From: an uncultured bacterium
Lineage (GTDB): Bacteria; Cyanobacteriota; Vampirovibrionia; Gastranaerophilales; Gastranaerophilaceae
Direction: 5' to 3'
DNA length: 14,575 nt
NCBI GenBank assembly: GCA_949288685.1
Contig: CASELB010000100.1
Location: 1-14,575, forward strand
Shown: piece after piece, positions 1 through 7,312 of the stretch
How positions within the stretch are numbered: the first letter of the stretch is position 1
How the letters are laid out: every line of letters begins with the position of its first letter
Translations under genes and position numbers: made by a program
Notes under the pieces: model-generated
The model's database searches: none
Seen by the model: the letters and a program-made list of their open reading frames with translations, nothing else
What the model was told of the DNA's origin: nothing

Positions 1-10
1 ACTTGTATTA

Positions 11-82
11 GATCCTGAAATAAATTCAGGATGACAGCCCGTTGGATATTTTTCCTGTCATGCTGAACTTGTTTCAGGGGCT
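11..82. repeat. Inverted pair of palindromic dispersed-repeat-like units
   Basis: Two related units of about 27-29 bases lie in opposite orientation. Unit 1 (11-37) contains the perfect palindrome CCTGAA-ATAAA-TTCAGG (14-30) followed by ATGACAG. Unit 2 (54-82), read on the minus strand, has CCTGAAACAAGTTCAG followed by CATGACAGG. Each unit can fold alone, and the two can pair with each other into a longer hairpin with a loop of about 16 bases (38-53). From memory, very similar CCTGAAACAAGTTCAGG-type units are scattered between genes in several unrelated bacteria. I infer a REP/MITE-like dispersed repeat; copy number in this genome cannot be seen here. It could also act as a terminator for a gene left of the window, although no clear T-run follows. 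Confidence 0.6.
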
Positions 83-198
83 CTAACAAAGTTTGTAATA
101 ACTGTTAAAACAACTATCGAAACGATACTTTACTGTTTTAATCACAATTCATACAAACACATGATTTAAAAAAGAATAAAATTTAGTATATTAAGGAT

Positions 199-1074
199 AT
201 GGGAAAAGTGATTAATTTAAAACCGGCTCAAAAACGAGCTGATAATTTAAAAGTCGTTGATAAAAATGCTATTAAGACAACCGCTTACAGCGATATTAAT
301 TTAAAAGCGTGGAGAGAATACGGGCATATAAAAACCGGCACCCTCTGGGAATTTCCATCAAGAGACCGGCAGCACGGACATTCTAACGAATATCACGGAA
401 ATTATATTCCGCAGATTGCACAACAGATTTATGAACGTTTTACAAAACAAGACGACATTGTACTTGATTTATTCTTCGGTTCAGGCACCTCCGGCATTGA
501 AGCAATAAACATGAACAGACGCTGTATAGGCGTTGAATTAAAAGAAGAGCTTGCAGAATCAGTCTCGCAGAAATTCACTCCGAAACAACTGGTTACAGAT
601 GTAAATATCATTTGTGCAGACTCCGCATCAGAAACGGCAGTGGAAAAGATTAAAGCAAGACTTGATATTATGGGCAGAAAACAAGCGCAGCTCTTAATGC
701 TCCACCCGCCTTATGACGATATAATAAAGTTTTCGAATAAAAAAGAAGACCTGTCAAATTGTGCAACCACAGAAGAGTTTTATGACCTTTTTGAAAAAGT
801 TGCTAAAAACGGATATGATTTGCTTGAAAACAAACGCTTTGCCGCATTAATTATAGGCGATAAATATGCAAATTCACAGCTTATCCCGCTTGGGTTTGAG
901 TGTATGGCGCGCATGAATAAAATAGGTTTTATTACAAAGGCAATAATTGTAAAAGACATTCAGGGAAATGAACGCACGGTTGGCAAAAATGCTAATCTGT
1001 GGCGCTACAGAGCACTTGCCGGCGGCTTTTACAATTTTAAACACGAATACGTAATCGTTCTTCAGAAAGTATAA
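199..1074 (+). CDS. Solitary amino-type DNA methyltransferase (N6-adenine or N4-cytosine)
   Basis: This is a predicted S-adenosylmethionine-dependent DNA methyltransferase acting on an exocyclic amino group. SAM-binding motif I is DLFFGSGTS (residues 90-98) with the motif II acidic residue in GVELKEE (E113). The catalytic motif IV appears as HPPY (169-172), not the usual DPPY or SPPY. An FPSRD element (52-56) and a GHSNEYHGNYIP stretch precede motif I. Because motif I comes before motif IV the order is gamma-like, with the C-terminal part (about 175-290) a candidate target-recognition region. No restriction endonuclease is adjacent, so it looks like an orphan enzyme; the target sequence cannot be inferred. 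A non-DNA (RNA or tRNA) substrate is possible but less likely. Start: AGGA lies only 1 nt before the ATG, whereas an in-frame GTG at 208 has 10 nt spacing from it, so the start may be three codons later. The next gene begins 1 nt after the stop. Confidence 0.8.
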   Translation: MGKVINLKPAQKRADNLKVVDKNAIKTTAYSDINLKAWREYGHIKTGTLWEFPSRDRQHGHSNEYHGNYIPQIAQQIYERFTKQDDIVLDLFFGSGTSGIEAINMNRRCIGVELKEELAESVSQKFTPKQLVTDVNIICADSASETAVEKIKARLDIMGRKQAQLLMLHPPYDDIIKFSNKKEDLSNCATTEEFYDLFEKVAKNGYDLLENKRFAALIIGDKYANSQLIPLGFECMARMNKIGFITKAIIVKDIQGNERTVGKNANLWRYRALAGGFYNFKHEYVIVLQKV

Positions 1075-1075
1075 A

Positions 1076-1369
1076 ATGCTAAAACAAACAGAAGAAGGAG
1101 TCATAATCGTCTTAAAAATTATCCCTAATTCTTCAATTAACGGGTTTGTCTCAAGCGACGATAAAACACAGCCTGTCAAACTTAAAGTAACAGCTCCGCC
1201 TGTGGAAAATAAAGCAAATAAAGCTGTTATTGAATATCTTGCTAAATATTTTAAAATTCCAAAGAGTTCAATAATTATTCTTAAAGGTGAGACCGCTAAA
1301 GAAAAAACTATTTTATTAAAAACCTGTGATTCTGATAAAATAAACCTTATACAGAATACTCTGGGCTAA
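1076..1369 (+). CDS. yggU: YggU/DUF167 (UPF0235) family protein
   Basis: A 97-residue protein of the YggU/DUF167 family, a small alpha/beta fold found in all domains of life with no firmly established biochemical role. The family signature is clear: a basic strand with PNSS (about 17-20), then KLKVTAPPVENKANKAV (about 35-51), then a helix and the GETAKEKTILL strand (72-82). Length matches the usual 95-100 residues, so it is complete. The ATG sits 1 nt after the methyltransferase stop, which suggests translational coupling in a two-gene transcript; the functional link between the two is unknown. Its 3' end is 12 nt from the convergent minus-strand gene, and no hairpin terminator fits in the gap. 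Confidence 0.85.
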   Translation: MLKQTEEGVIIVLKIIPNSSINGFVSSDDKTQPVKLKVTAPPVENKANKAVIEYLAKYFKIPKSSIIILKGETAKEKTILLKTCDSDKINLIQNTLG

Positions 1370-1381
1370 AATTATATACCA

Positions 1382-3274
1382 TTAAAACTCTTCATTTTCT
1401 ATAATAGAAACAAATTCTTCAACAAGTTTGGGATTCCATTTTGTTCCGCTGCCGGATTTAATAACCTCAACAGCCTGCTCCTTATCCATAGCTTTCCGGT
1501 ATGTTCTTGGCTCTTGCAGTGCAAAATACGCATCAATTAACAATATCATTTGAGACTCAACCGGTATCTGGTCGCCGGAAATCTCATGGGGATAACCTGA
1601 GCCGTCCCAATTTTCATGATGATTTTCTATAATAGGCAAAATAGTATTCATGCCGGTTATAGGTTCCAGTATTTCTCTTGCCGCAATTATAGGATGTTTT
1701 TTTATTTTGTCTTTTTCCTCACTTGTAAGCGGTTCTTTCTTTTGCAAAAGCTGCTTGGGCAAAAGAATATTTCCTATATCATAAAGTAATATCGCAACTT
1801 TTAAATTGTCAATCTTATCTTTTGGCATATCAAAACGTTTTGCAAGAGAATTTGCAAGTAAAACCTTTGACTTTGTATTTCCGGGCGTATAATTCGGATT
1901 ATATAACTTAATTAGAGTATCAGAAATAGTATAAAGTCCGTCATTATTAATGCCGATTGTTTCAAGCCGTTTAGAAATATTTTCAGAAACTTCGCTTTCA
2001 AGCGGCACACGATGCTTTGCAAGAATATCCATAAAAGTATTAAATGCAACTTCCTGCCACGAAATTTCTTTGGTCGGTTTAGCAAGTGTTACTCTGTTAC
2101 GCCCGTCATGTTTTGACTGGTACATTGCATGGTCTGCCAGCTCTAAAAGTTCATCAACATCATCCGTTTGTTCAAAGTATGTTGCAACCCCGAGACTGGC
2201 CGTTATTTTACCGACAACAGGAATATCTTGGTCTTCTATAGCTTTCCTGATACGTTCTGCAGCAATCATTGCGCCTTCAGAGTCAATTCCCGGAAGAATA
2301 ATATTAAATTCTTCCCCGCCAATCCGCGCAGGAATATCAATTGAACGGGCGTTATTTTTTAAAACGTCAGCTATCGTTTTTATTGCGATATCACCGTAAT
2401 TGTGACCGTATTTGTCATTAATCTGTTTCAAATAATCCAAATCCAATCCTATGACAGAGAATTTTTGATTTTGCCGGTTTGCACGTAATGTTTCTTTTTT
2501 AATACATTCTTCAAAATATCTTCTGTTATAAAGCCCTGTCAATGCATCACTCACTGCCTGTGATTTTACGGTTTGGAACAAATTTGATATTGTGATTGCC
2601 AGTTCTATCTGCCTTGCAAAAAGTGCTAAAAATCTGAGTTCCGCATCAGTTGCCTCTTCTCTTTTTGATAATAAAACCAGTGAACCATAATGCATTTTAT
2701 CGGATGTAAGCGGAATTAATATACAGGAACGGCAGCCTATACTATTAAACAGTTGTTCAAGTTTATTAAGATTAATTCCCGGGAAAAATCTGTAAATACA
2801 CTCACCAACATTACCGGAAGAATATACCCTGTTTGTTTTGATATAATCATCAAAGCCTTCACTGCCTTTATATTCAATCCTCGCTTCATACAGCGGAACA
2901 GACATTGCAACCTCTATTTTAGAACTAAAATCATCATCCGAATGTGCAACAACTTCCATATACTGTTTCTCGTCGACTTTAAAAGTTCGCATAATACAGC
3001 TATGCAGATATCCCAGTTCGTTTTGGAGACTGTTCACAATCGCGTTAAGCACACCGGAAAGAGGCTTTGATGCCGTCATCATATCAAGAATATGCTGCAA
3101 AGTAAGCATCTGACGGTTTGCCACTTCCAAATCCTGTGTTCTTTTCTCAATTTCCGCCTCAAGTTTCAGGTTTAACTCATAAATTTCACGATAACGCTTT
3201 TCATTATGATAAATTCCCGATTCCAAATCGTTAATTTGTTTATTAAATTCTTTAAGCCGTTTTATAAAATCCAC
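1382..3274 (-). CDS. GAF-GGDEF-HD-GYP c-di-GMP protein with degenerate HD-GYP domain
   Basis: A cytoplasmic c-di-GMP signalling protein (630 residues from the chosen start). Order: N-terminal coiled coil (about 5-60), GAF-like sensor region (about 68-231), GGDEF diguanylate cyclase (about 237-398), HD-GYP-like domain (about 463-628). The cyclase looks active: GGEEF at 319-323, metal residues D278 and D280, and a complete RSID inhibitory site at 310-313 five residues before GGEEF. The HD-GYP half keeps HHE (552-554), DGSGYP (557-562) and D581. The HD pair, however, reads YDIG (Y498-D499), and the upstream metal-binding His is absent (N/T at about 466-467), so phosphodiesterase activity is doubtful. 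No transmembrane segment is seen. Start: a GTG at 3295 has no ribosome site and abuts a TATAAT box; the GTG at 3274 has AAGAGG 5 nt upstream, so I prefer it. It is monocistronic and convergent with yggU. Confidence 0.9.
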   Translation of the reverse strand: MDFIKRLKEFNKQINDLESGIYHNEKRYREIYELNLKLEAEIEKRTQDLEVANRQMLTLQHILDMMTASKPLSGVLNAIVNSLQNELGYLHSCIMRTFKVDEKQYMEVVAHSDDDFSSKIEVAMSVPLYEARIEYKGSEGFDDYIKTNRVYSSGNVGECIYRFFPGINLNKLEQLFNSIGCRSCILIPLTSDKMHYGSLVLLSKREEATDAELRFLALFARQIELAITISNLFQTVKSQAVSDALTGLYNRRYFEECIKKETLRANRQNQKFSVIGLDLDYLKQINDKYGHNYGDIAIKTIADVLKNNARSIDIPARIGGEEFNIILPGIDSEGAMIAAERIRKAIEDQDIPVVGKITASLGVATYFEQTDDVDELLELADHAMYQSKHDGRNRVTLAKPTKEISWQEVAFNTFMDILAKHRVPLESEVSENISKRLETIGINNDGLYTISDTLIKLYNPNYTPGNTKSKVLLANSLAKRFDMPKDKIDNLKVAILLYDIGNILLPKQLLQKKEPLTSEEKDKIKKHPIIAAREILEPITGMNTILPIIENHHENWDGSGYPHEISGDQIPVESQMILLIDAYFALQEPRTYRKAMDKEQAVEVIKSGSGTKWNPKLVEEFVSIIENEEF

Positions 3275-3279
3275 TGTAG

Positions 3280-3285
3280 CCTCTT
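3280..3285 (-). promoter_or_regulatory. Ribosome binding site deciding the start of the GGDEF/HD-GYP gene
   Basis: On the minus strand AAGAGG precedes a GTG (3272-3274) by 5 nt. The longer frame opens at a GTG at 3295 that lacks any purine-rich site, so this element supports the shorter protein. Confidence 0.55.
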
Positions 3286-3297
3286 GATTTAACACAT

Positions 3298-3303
3298 ATT
3301 ATA
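3298..3303 (-). promoter_or_regulatory. Candidate -10 box for the GGDEF/HD-GYP gene
   Basis: A perfect TATAAT is read on the minus strand 23 bases before the preferred GTG start. No good -35 hexamer is visible at 16-18 nt spacing (the sequence there resembles TGTAAA). In DNA this AT-rich a lone hexamer is weak evidence; its position just ahead of a ribosome site is what favours it. Confidence 0.3.
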
Positions 3304-3433
3304 ACATATTTGCATTAAATTTACAGCCCTTACCCTCAACCCCAAAAACTATTTTAGTACGTTTATTTGTAAACTATTGTAAAAATAATCAATTATTTAT
3401 GCAATTATTATATTTACAGGCTTTAATAACGGT

Positions 3434-4798
3434 ATGAAACTATACCCTGTATATAACAATAATTATTTTTTTCAAAACCGGTCTAAAGATAAAACACCGG
3501 CGTTCAGTGCAATAAAAAAAACTCGCCTTGCAGGGCTGTCACTCACCTGCGCCTGCATGTTCAAAGCTCCGCTTGAAAAATTTAACTCGGAATATGACCT
3601 GCACGACTGGGCTGAAGAAAATATACAGGATGCTTTTGAAAATAGCACAAAATTAAATAATATTCCGCAGAGAGAGCAAAGACTGGATATATGGAAAAAA
3701 TATTTAACGCAGAGTCGTCCGATTTCAAGCTCTGCAGCTTACGTCATTTTTTCAAGTATCATAAAAGATTTGAAGCCGGACAACAGAAAACTGCCGCCGC
3801 CGCTTAATACTGAAGTACTTAATAATACAATTCATGAAATTACTGATAAACTTAGCGAAGATTCAAAATATACTTTTAATTTCAATAAACTGTATAAGAA
3901 AAATCTTAATTCTTATTACCTGAACAACACACACAACAATCTGGATAAAAATAATACCGGATGGATTTTTATTCCGTCACAGCTACATGATTCCAAAGAT
4001 TTTGAATCGAATGTAAACAATCTTATGCTTTTTTCATACAAAACCTGGTGCACAACCTCATTTAATGCCCCGCTTTATCTGGCAGGCGGCGACTTTCACA
4101 TATTTCTTGAAAAAGGAAATCCCAAAGCGGTCATAAGAATGTATGATAATTACATAGCAGAAATTCAGGGGGTAAGAAACGATAAAAGTATTCCCTGGCA
4201 ATACATAGATGTTATTGAAACAAGAATTAAGGATAAAGAATTAACCGTTCCGCCGCAAATTCAGAATGCTATAGAAAAATCACATCAGGTGGGAGAAAAA
4301 ATATCACTAATAAAAGAAGAACTTGAACCGGCAATTAAAAATAATGATATAAAAGCAATACTAAATTACTTCAATATGGGCTGCAAAAAAGAAGACTTTT
4401 TTACATATCTTGTAAAAAAATTTGAAACATTTAGAACAGGACAAAAATATACAAGGCAATATACACTTAAATACTTCCGCGAACCTGAGGATTTTACTCT
4501 TGCCGAACTGGGAATAAATGAGAATAATATATTCAAACAAATTTCTGAAATTTCAGGGGATGCAGTTCTTACAAACTCTTCTGTTTCCGACCTCGGGAGT
4601 GTTGAATACATCGGCGGGAAACTGTCGCTAAACAAGTCTCCCGTATCACATTTAGGCAGGTTAAAAGTTATCAACGGAAAAATAAATGTAAAAGATTGCC
4701 CCTTACAAAAAACAGAGCACGAGATAACAATAAACGGAATAAATATACCGGCTAATACAAAAAAGGAAGATTTCCCGACCGGCGTTACATATCTGTAA
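3434..4798 (+). CDS. Unrecognised protein with C-terminal LG-type repeats
   Basis: I cannot assign a function to this 454-residue protein. The N-terminus (1-30) is Asn/Phe/Lys-rich with a PAFSA motif, a style I associate with Gastranaerophilales proteins. A hydrophobic patch, AGLSLTCACMF (33-43), is too short for a confident signal peptide. The central part (about 170-265) contains TWCTTSF (204-210), YLAGGDFHIFLEKG and AEIQGVRND (242-250), a Trp-Cys-Thr/Gly-Asp-Phe/Ile-Gln-Gly-Asn pattern. I recall that pattern from phage, plasmid and host-associated proteins of unknown role, possibly PcfJ-like. The C-terminus has two 20-residue units, VSDLGSVEYIGGKLSLNKSP (384-403) and VSHLGRLKVINGKINVKDCP (404-423), typical of short LG/leucine-rich solenoid repeats. 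The ribosome site before the ATG is weak. The last 14 bases overlap the 3' end of the convergent tandem CheW gene. It could be a surface or secreted protein or a mobile-element relic. Confidence 0.7.
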   Translation: MKLYPVYNNNYFFQNRSKDKTPAFSAIKKTRLAGLSLTCACMFKAPLEKFNSEYDLHDWAEENIQDAFENSTKLNNIPQREQRLDIWKKYLTQSRPISSSAAYVIFSSIIKDLKPDNRKLPPPLNTEVLNNTIHEITDKLSEDSKYTFNFNKLYKKNLNSYYLNNTHNNLDKNNTGWIFIPSQLHDSKDFESNVNNLMLFSYKTWCTTSFNAPLYLAGGDFHIFLEKGNPKAVIRMYDNYIAEIQGVRNDKSIPWQYIDVIETRIKDKELTVPPQIQNAIEKSHQVGEKISLIKEELEPAIKNNDIKAILNYFNMGCKKEDFFTYLVKKFETFRTGQKYTRQYTLKYFREPEDFTLAELGINENNIFKQISEISGDAVLTNSSVSDLGSVEYIGGKLSLNKSPVSHLGRLKVINGKINVKDCPLQKTEHEITINGINIPANTKKEDFPTGVTYL

Positions 4799-5783
4799 TA
4801 AACAACCGTTTATCTTTCAGCATTCTGTCAATATTAAGTATCGTATGCACTTTGTCATTATAAATAATATCATAGCTTACGCTTGTTTCACTGTTTTTAG
4901 GGATAATTTCATCCGGAATTTCAAACAGCTCATTAATTTTATCTATAAGAAGTGCCAGTATTAAATCTTCGTTTTCGACAATAATAATCGGTTTTTTTTC
5001 ATCATCCGGCTCTGAATCCATATTCAAAAACTTTTTAAGATCAACAACCGCAATAAAATCCCCGCGAAGGTTCATAATACCTTTAATAAAGTCCGGAGTA
5101 CACGGAACATGCGATATTGTCGTGTCTTTTAAAACCTCTTTTATATACTTCAATTTTATGCCGTAATGATTATTGTTCAGCATAAATGATATAAATTTAT
5201 CTTTTGTATATATTTCATGTACAAACTGGAATTTTTCTTTCTCAGCAAGCTGTGCCGAACGCTGGGTCAACATATAGCGGTTATCATCACCTGCAGGAAA
5301 AAGGCTTTGTACATCATAAGGCTCAAACGGGGAATCGGGGTCTTTAATTATATTTTCAAGTGAAAAAATATTAATTATGAAAATTGTTTCATCGTTAAAT
5401 TTATACAGGGCATCTATCAGCATTTTTTTATCGACAAAAGGCAAAGAGTCAACTTTGTTTGTCACAAAAGGAAGTATACCTTCAACTTTATCAACAATTA
5501 TGCCGATAATAGATTCATCTGTTTTAATTATTACAACTTCATTAGAAGTAGTATAAGGCTCGGGCTCAATGTTCAAATAAAATCTTATATCAACAACATT
5601 TATTACAAAATTGTTGTACTTCATAAGCCCTATAATATTATTAGGGAGCTTCTGGGGATAATCAAGAAGCGGAAGTTTAATAATTTCAAGAACACAGTTA
5701 GAGTTAACCGCGTATTTATTATCACCTACACTAAAATACAGGTGATTATTTTTGTTCTGCTCAAGAAGGAACTCACTGCTCAT
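4785..5783 (-). CDS. cheW: Tandem CheW coupling protein (two CheW domains)
   Basis: A 332-residue scaffold protein that should bridge chemoreceptors and the CheA kinase at the membrane-associated array. Two CheW-type SH3-like domains are joined by a linker. Domain 1 (about 13-148) begins HLYFSVGDNKYAV and has IIGLMKYNNFVINVVDIR (50-67), where the usual NLRG turn is replaced by KYNN. Domain 2 (about 190-325) begins KFISFMLNNNHYGI and carries the canonical MNLRGDFIAVVDL (237-249). The linker has LTQRSAQLAEKEK (172-184), a helix of the kind that often precedes a CheW domain. CheV is unlikely because there is no receiver domain. The start codon lies inside the end of the upstream REC-GGDEF gene (11-nt overlap), so the two are translationally coupled. 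It matches the two CheW proteins WspB and WspD of the Wsp pathway, here in one chain. Confidence 0.88.
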   Translation of the reverse strand: MSSEFLLEQNKNNHLYFSVGDNKYAVNSNCVLEIIKLPLLDYPQKLPNNIIGLMKYNNFVINVVDIRFYLNIEPEPYTTSNEVVIIKTDESIIGIIVDKVEGILPFVTNKVDSLPFVDKKMLIDALYKFNDETIFIINIFSLENIIKDPDSPFEPYDVQSLFPAGDDNRYMLTQRSAQLAEKEKFQFVHEIYTKDKFISFMLNNNHYGIKLKYIKEVLKDTTISHVPCTPDFIKGIMNLRGDFIAVVDLKKFLNMDSEPDDEKKPIIIVENEDLILALLIDKINELFEIPDEIIPKNSETSVSYDIIYNDKVHTILNIDRMLKDKRLFITDM

Positions 5784-7227
5784 AAACTATTACCCTGTTT
5801 CTGCCGGACTCTTTCGCTTTATACAACGCTTCATCAGCGGATTTCAATATAGCTGTATGTGTTTCAAATTCCGGATAATTCATACTCAAGCCTATACTTA
5901 CAGTCTGATGTGTTTTTATACCGTTATAGTCAAACTCATAGTCCTCTATAGCCTGACGTAACCTCTGAATCGGTATTAATGCGTTGTCAATATATGTTTC
6001 GGGCATAATAATTACAAGTTCTTCGCCCCCATATCTGTAAAGCAAGTCTGTTTTACGGAACGAATTTTTGAGAATATCAGCAACCGCTTTAAGAACATAA
6101 TCTCCGTACTGGTGCCCGTATGTATCATTAACCTTTTTAAAGAAATCAATATCAAGAATTGCAAGACTGAAGTTTGACGGGTGTCTTTTGGTACGGTTAA
6201 ATTCCTGTTCAAGGTTAAGTTCAAACTGCCTGCGGTTATATAGTCCGGTTAAGCCATCCAGCACAGACATAAGTTCTTTTTCTGAATACTGATATTTCAT
6301 CTTAAAAATAGTAAGTAATTCAGTAATCATTATGTCAAAAAACTTAAATGACGAATAATTAATATCTTCTTTGGTATAGAAACAAATCCCGCCGATTAGC
6401 TTTTTATCGTAAATCAACGGTATAACAATTTTAGAGGCAAAGTCGCTATACTCATACTCAACTTCTTTACCAAACAATACTCTTACAATCTCAAATTTTG
6501 GAGATTTAATTTCTTTATACTCTGATAATTTTTTAAAGAAATCATAATGAATATCAGATAAAACCCGCTTGGATACATTACGCCCGAGAGTATCAAGGTA
6601 TAATATATTTTCTCCGAGAGAATCAGGGGAGGGAAAGAAAATACCCGCCACATTATATTCCATAAAAGAACTTAACAGCGAAAAAATTTTTTCAACCATT
6701 ACTTTTTCATAATTCAAGAAATCGCTCAAATTACGAAACTCGTTTGAGAATATAGTTTTAAGCAGTAAATCATTCAATACATTATTTAAATGTGTCTGTG
6801 CAGAATCCCTTGTAATAATTTGATGCTGGAGATTTTCTTTATACTCCTGATCTACCGGATATCGCTTAATGACAGACATTACATGCCCGTACAGTTCTTC
6901 AAAATCAATACTCTTAGACAAAAACAACTGTGCACCGGACTTTTTGCCCCAGAACTTATCTATTTTTTTATCAAGTATAGTTAAAAGAATTATCGGTATT
7001 TTCTTCGTATCATCCGTATTTTTAAGCATTCTGCAAAGCTGATACCCGTTAATATTAGGCATCACAACATCCGCAATAATCAAATCAGGATGAGCTTCAT
7101 ACACCTTCTGGTACCCTTCGATACCGTCAACAGCCGTTACTACTTCCAGCCCTTTGCTCTCTAATTTATCTTTTAGAAATTTTAATTGTGTCTCACTATC
7201 CTCAATAACTAAAATTCTGGGTGACAT
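5773..7227 (-). CDS. REC-GGDEF response regulator diguanylate cyclase (WspR/PleD-like)
   Basis: A 484-residue response regulator that should make c-di-GMP from two GTP when phosphorylated. The receiver domain (1-122) has acidic E9/D10, phospho-acceptor D53 in IADVVMP, T83 and K105. A middle region (about 145-310) resembles a GAF-like sensor or linker. The GGDEF domain (about 318-484) has GGEEL at 400-404, a DIDFFKKVND metal motif (359-368) and an RKTD inhibitory site at 391-394 correctly spaced. The final F of GGEEF is L here, which many cyclases tolerate. There is no transmembrane segment. The start has GGAAGG about 6 nt upstream. It is first in an operon with the tandem CheW gene, divergent from the MCP and CheA-REC genes; this context makes it the probable phosphotransfer output of that kinase, as WspR is of WspE. 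Confidence 0.9.
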   Translation of the reverse strand: MSPRILVIEDSETQLKFLKDKLESKGLEVVTAVDGIEGYQKVYEAHPDLIIADVVMPNINGYQLCRMLKNTDDTKKIPIILLTILDKKIDKFWGKKSGAQLFLSKSIDFEELYGHVMSVIKRYPVDQEYKENLQHQIITRDSAQTHLNNVLNDLLLKTIFSNEFRNLSDFLNYEKVMVEKIFSLLSSFMEYNVAGIFFPSPDSLGENILYLDTLGRNVSKRVLSDIHYDFFKKLSEYKEIKSPKFEIVRVLFGKEVEYEYSDFASKIVIPLIYDKKLIGGICFYTKEDINYSSFKFFDIMITELLTIFKMKYQYSEKELMSVLDGLTGLYNRRQFELNLEQEFNRTKRHPSNFSLAILDIDFFKKVNDTYGHQYGDYVLKAVADILKNSFRKTDLLYRYGGEELVIIMPETYIDNALIPIQRLRQAIEDYEFDYNGIKTHQTVSIGLSMNYPEFETHTAILKSADEALYKAKESGRNRVIVYEQ

Positions 7228-7312
7228 TTTGACCTTCCAATTTTGTAATTTTTATTATACAATTATTTTATAATAAATCGGAAGAAAAAACCATACTTGG
7301 AGGGGGCATAAC
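7228..7312. promoter_or_regulatory. Divergent promoter region between the two halves of the chemosensory locus
   Basis: This 85-base AT-rich gap separates the minus-strand REC-GGDEF/CheW operon from the plus-strand MCP/CheA operon. A TATAAT is read on the plus strand at 7269-7274, and another on the minus strand from 7254-7259. They lie 9 bases apart, so transcription in the two directions could interfere or be co-regulated. No convincing -35 hexamers are seen. GGAGGGGG (7299-7306) is the ribosome site of the MCP gene, 6 nt before its GTG. Confidence 0.45.

Noticed and set aside
101..115. CTGTTAAAACAAC resembling part of a Rex operator
   Set aside because: It lacks the full TTGTTAA-N4-TTAACAA symmetry and lies upstream of a methyltransferase far from the redox genes.
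1370..1381. Terminator between yggU and the convergent GGDEF gene
   Set aside because: The gap is only 12 bases with no inverted repeat.
4785..7227. CheV (CheW-REC) encoded here
   Set aside because: The receiver is fused to GGDEF in a separate gene, and the CheW gene has two CheW domains with no receiver.
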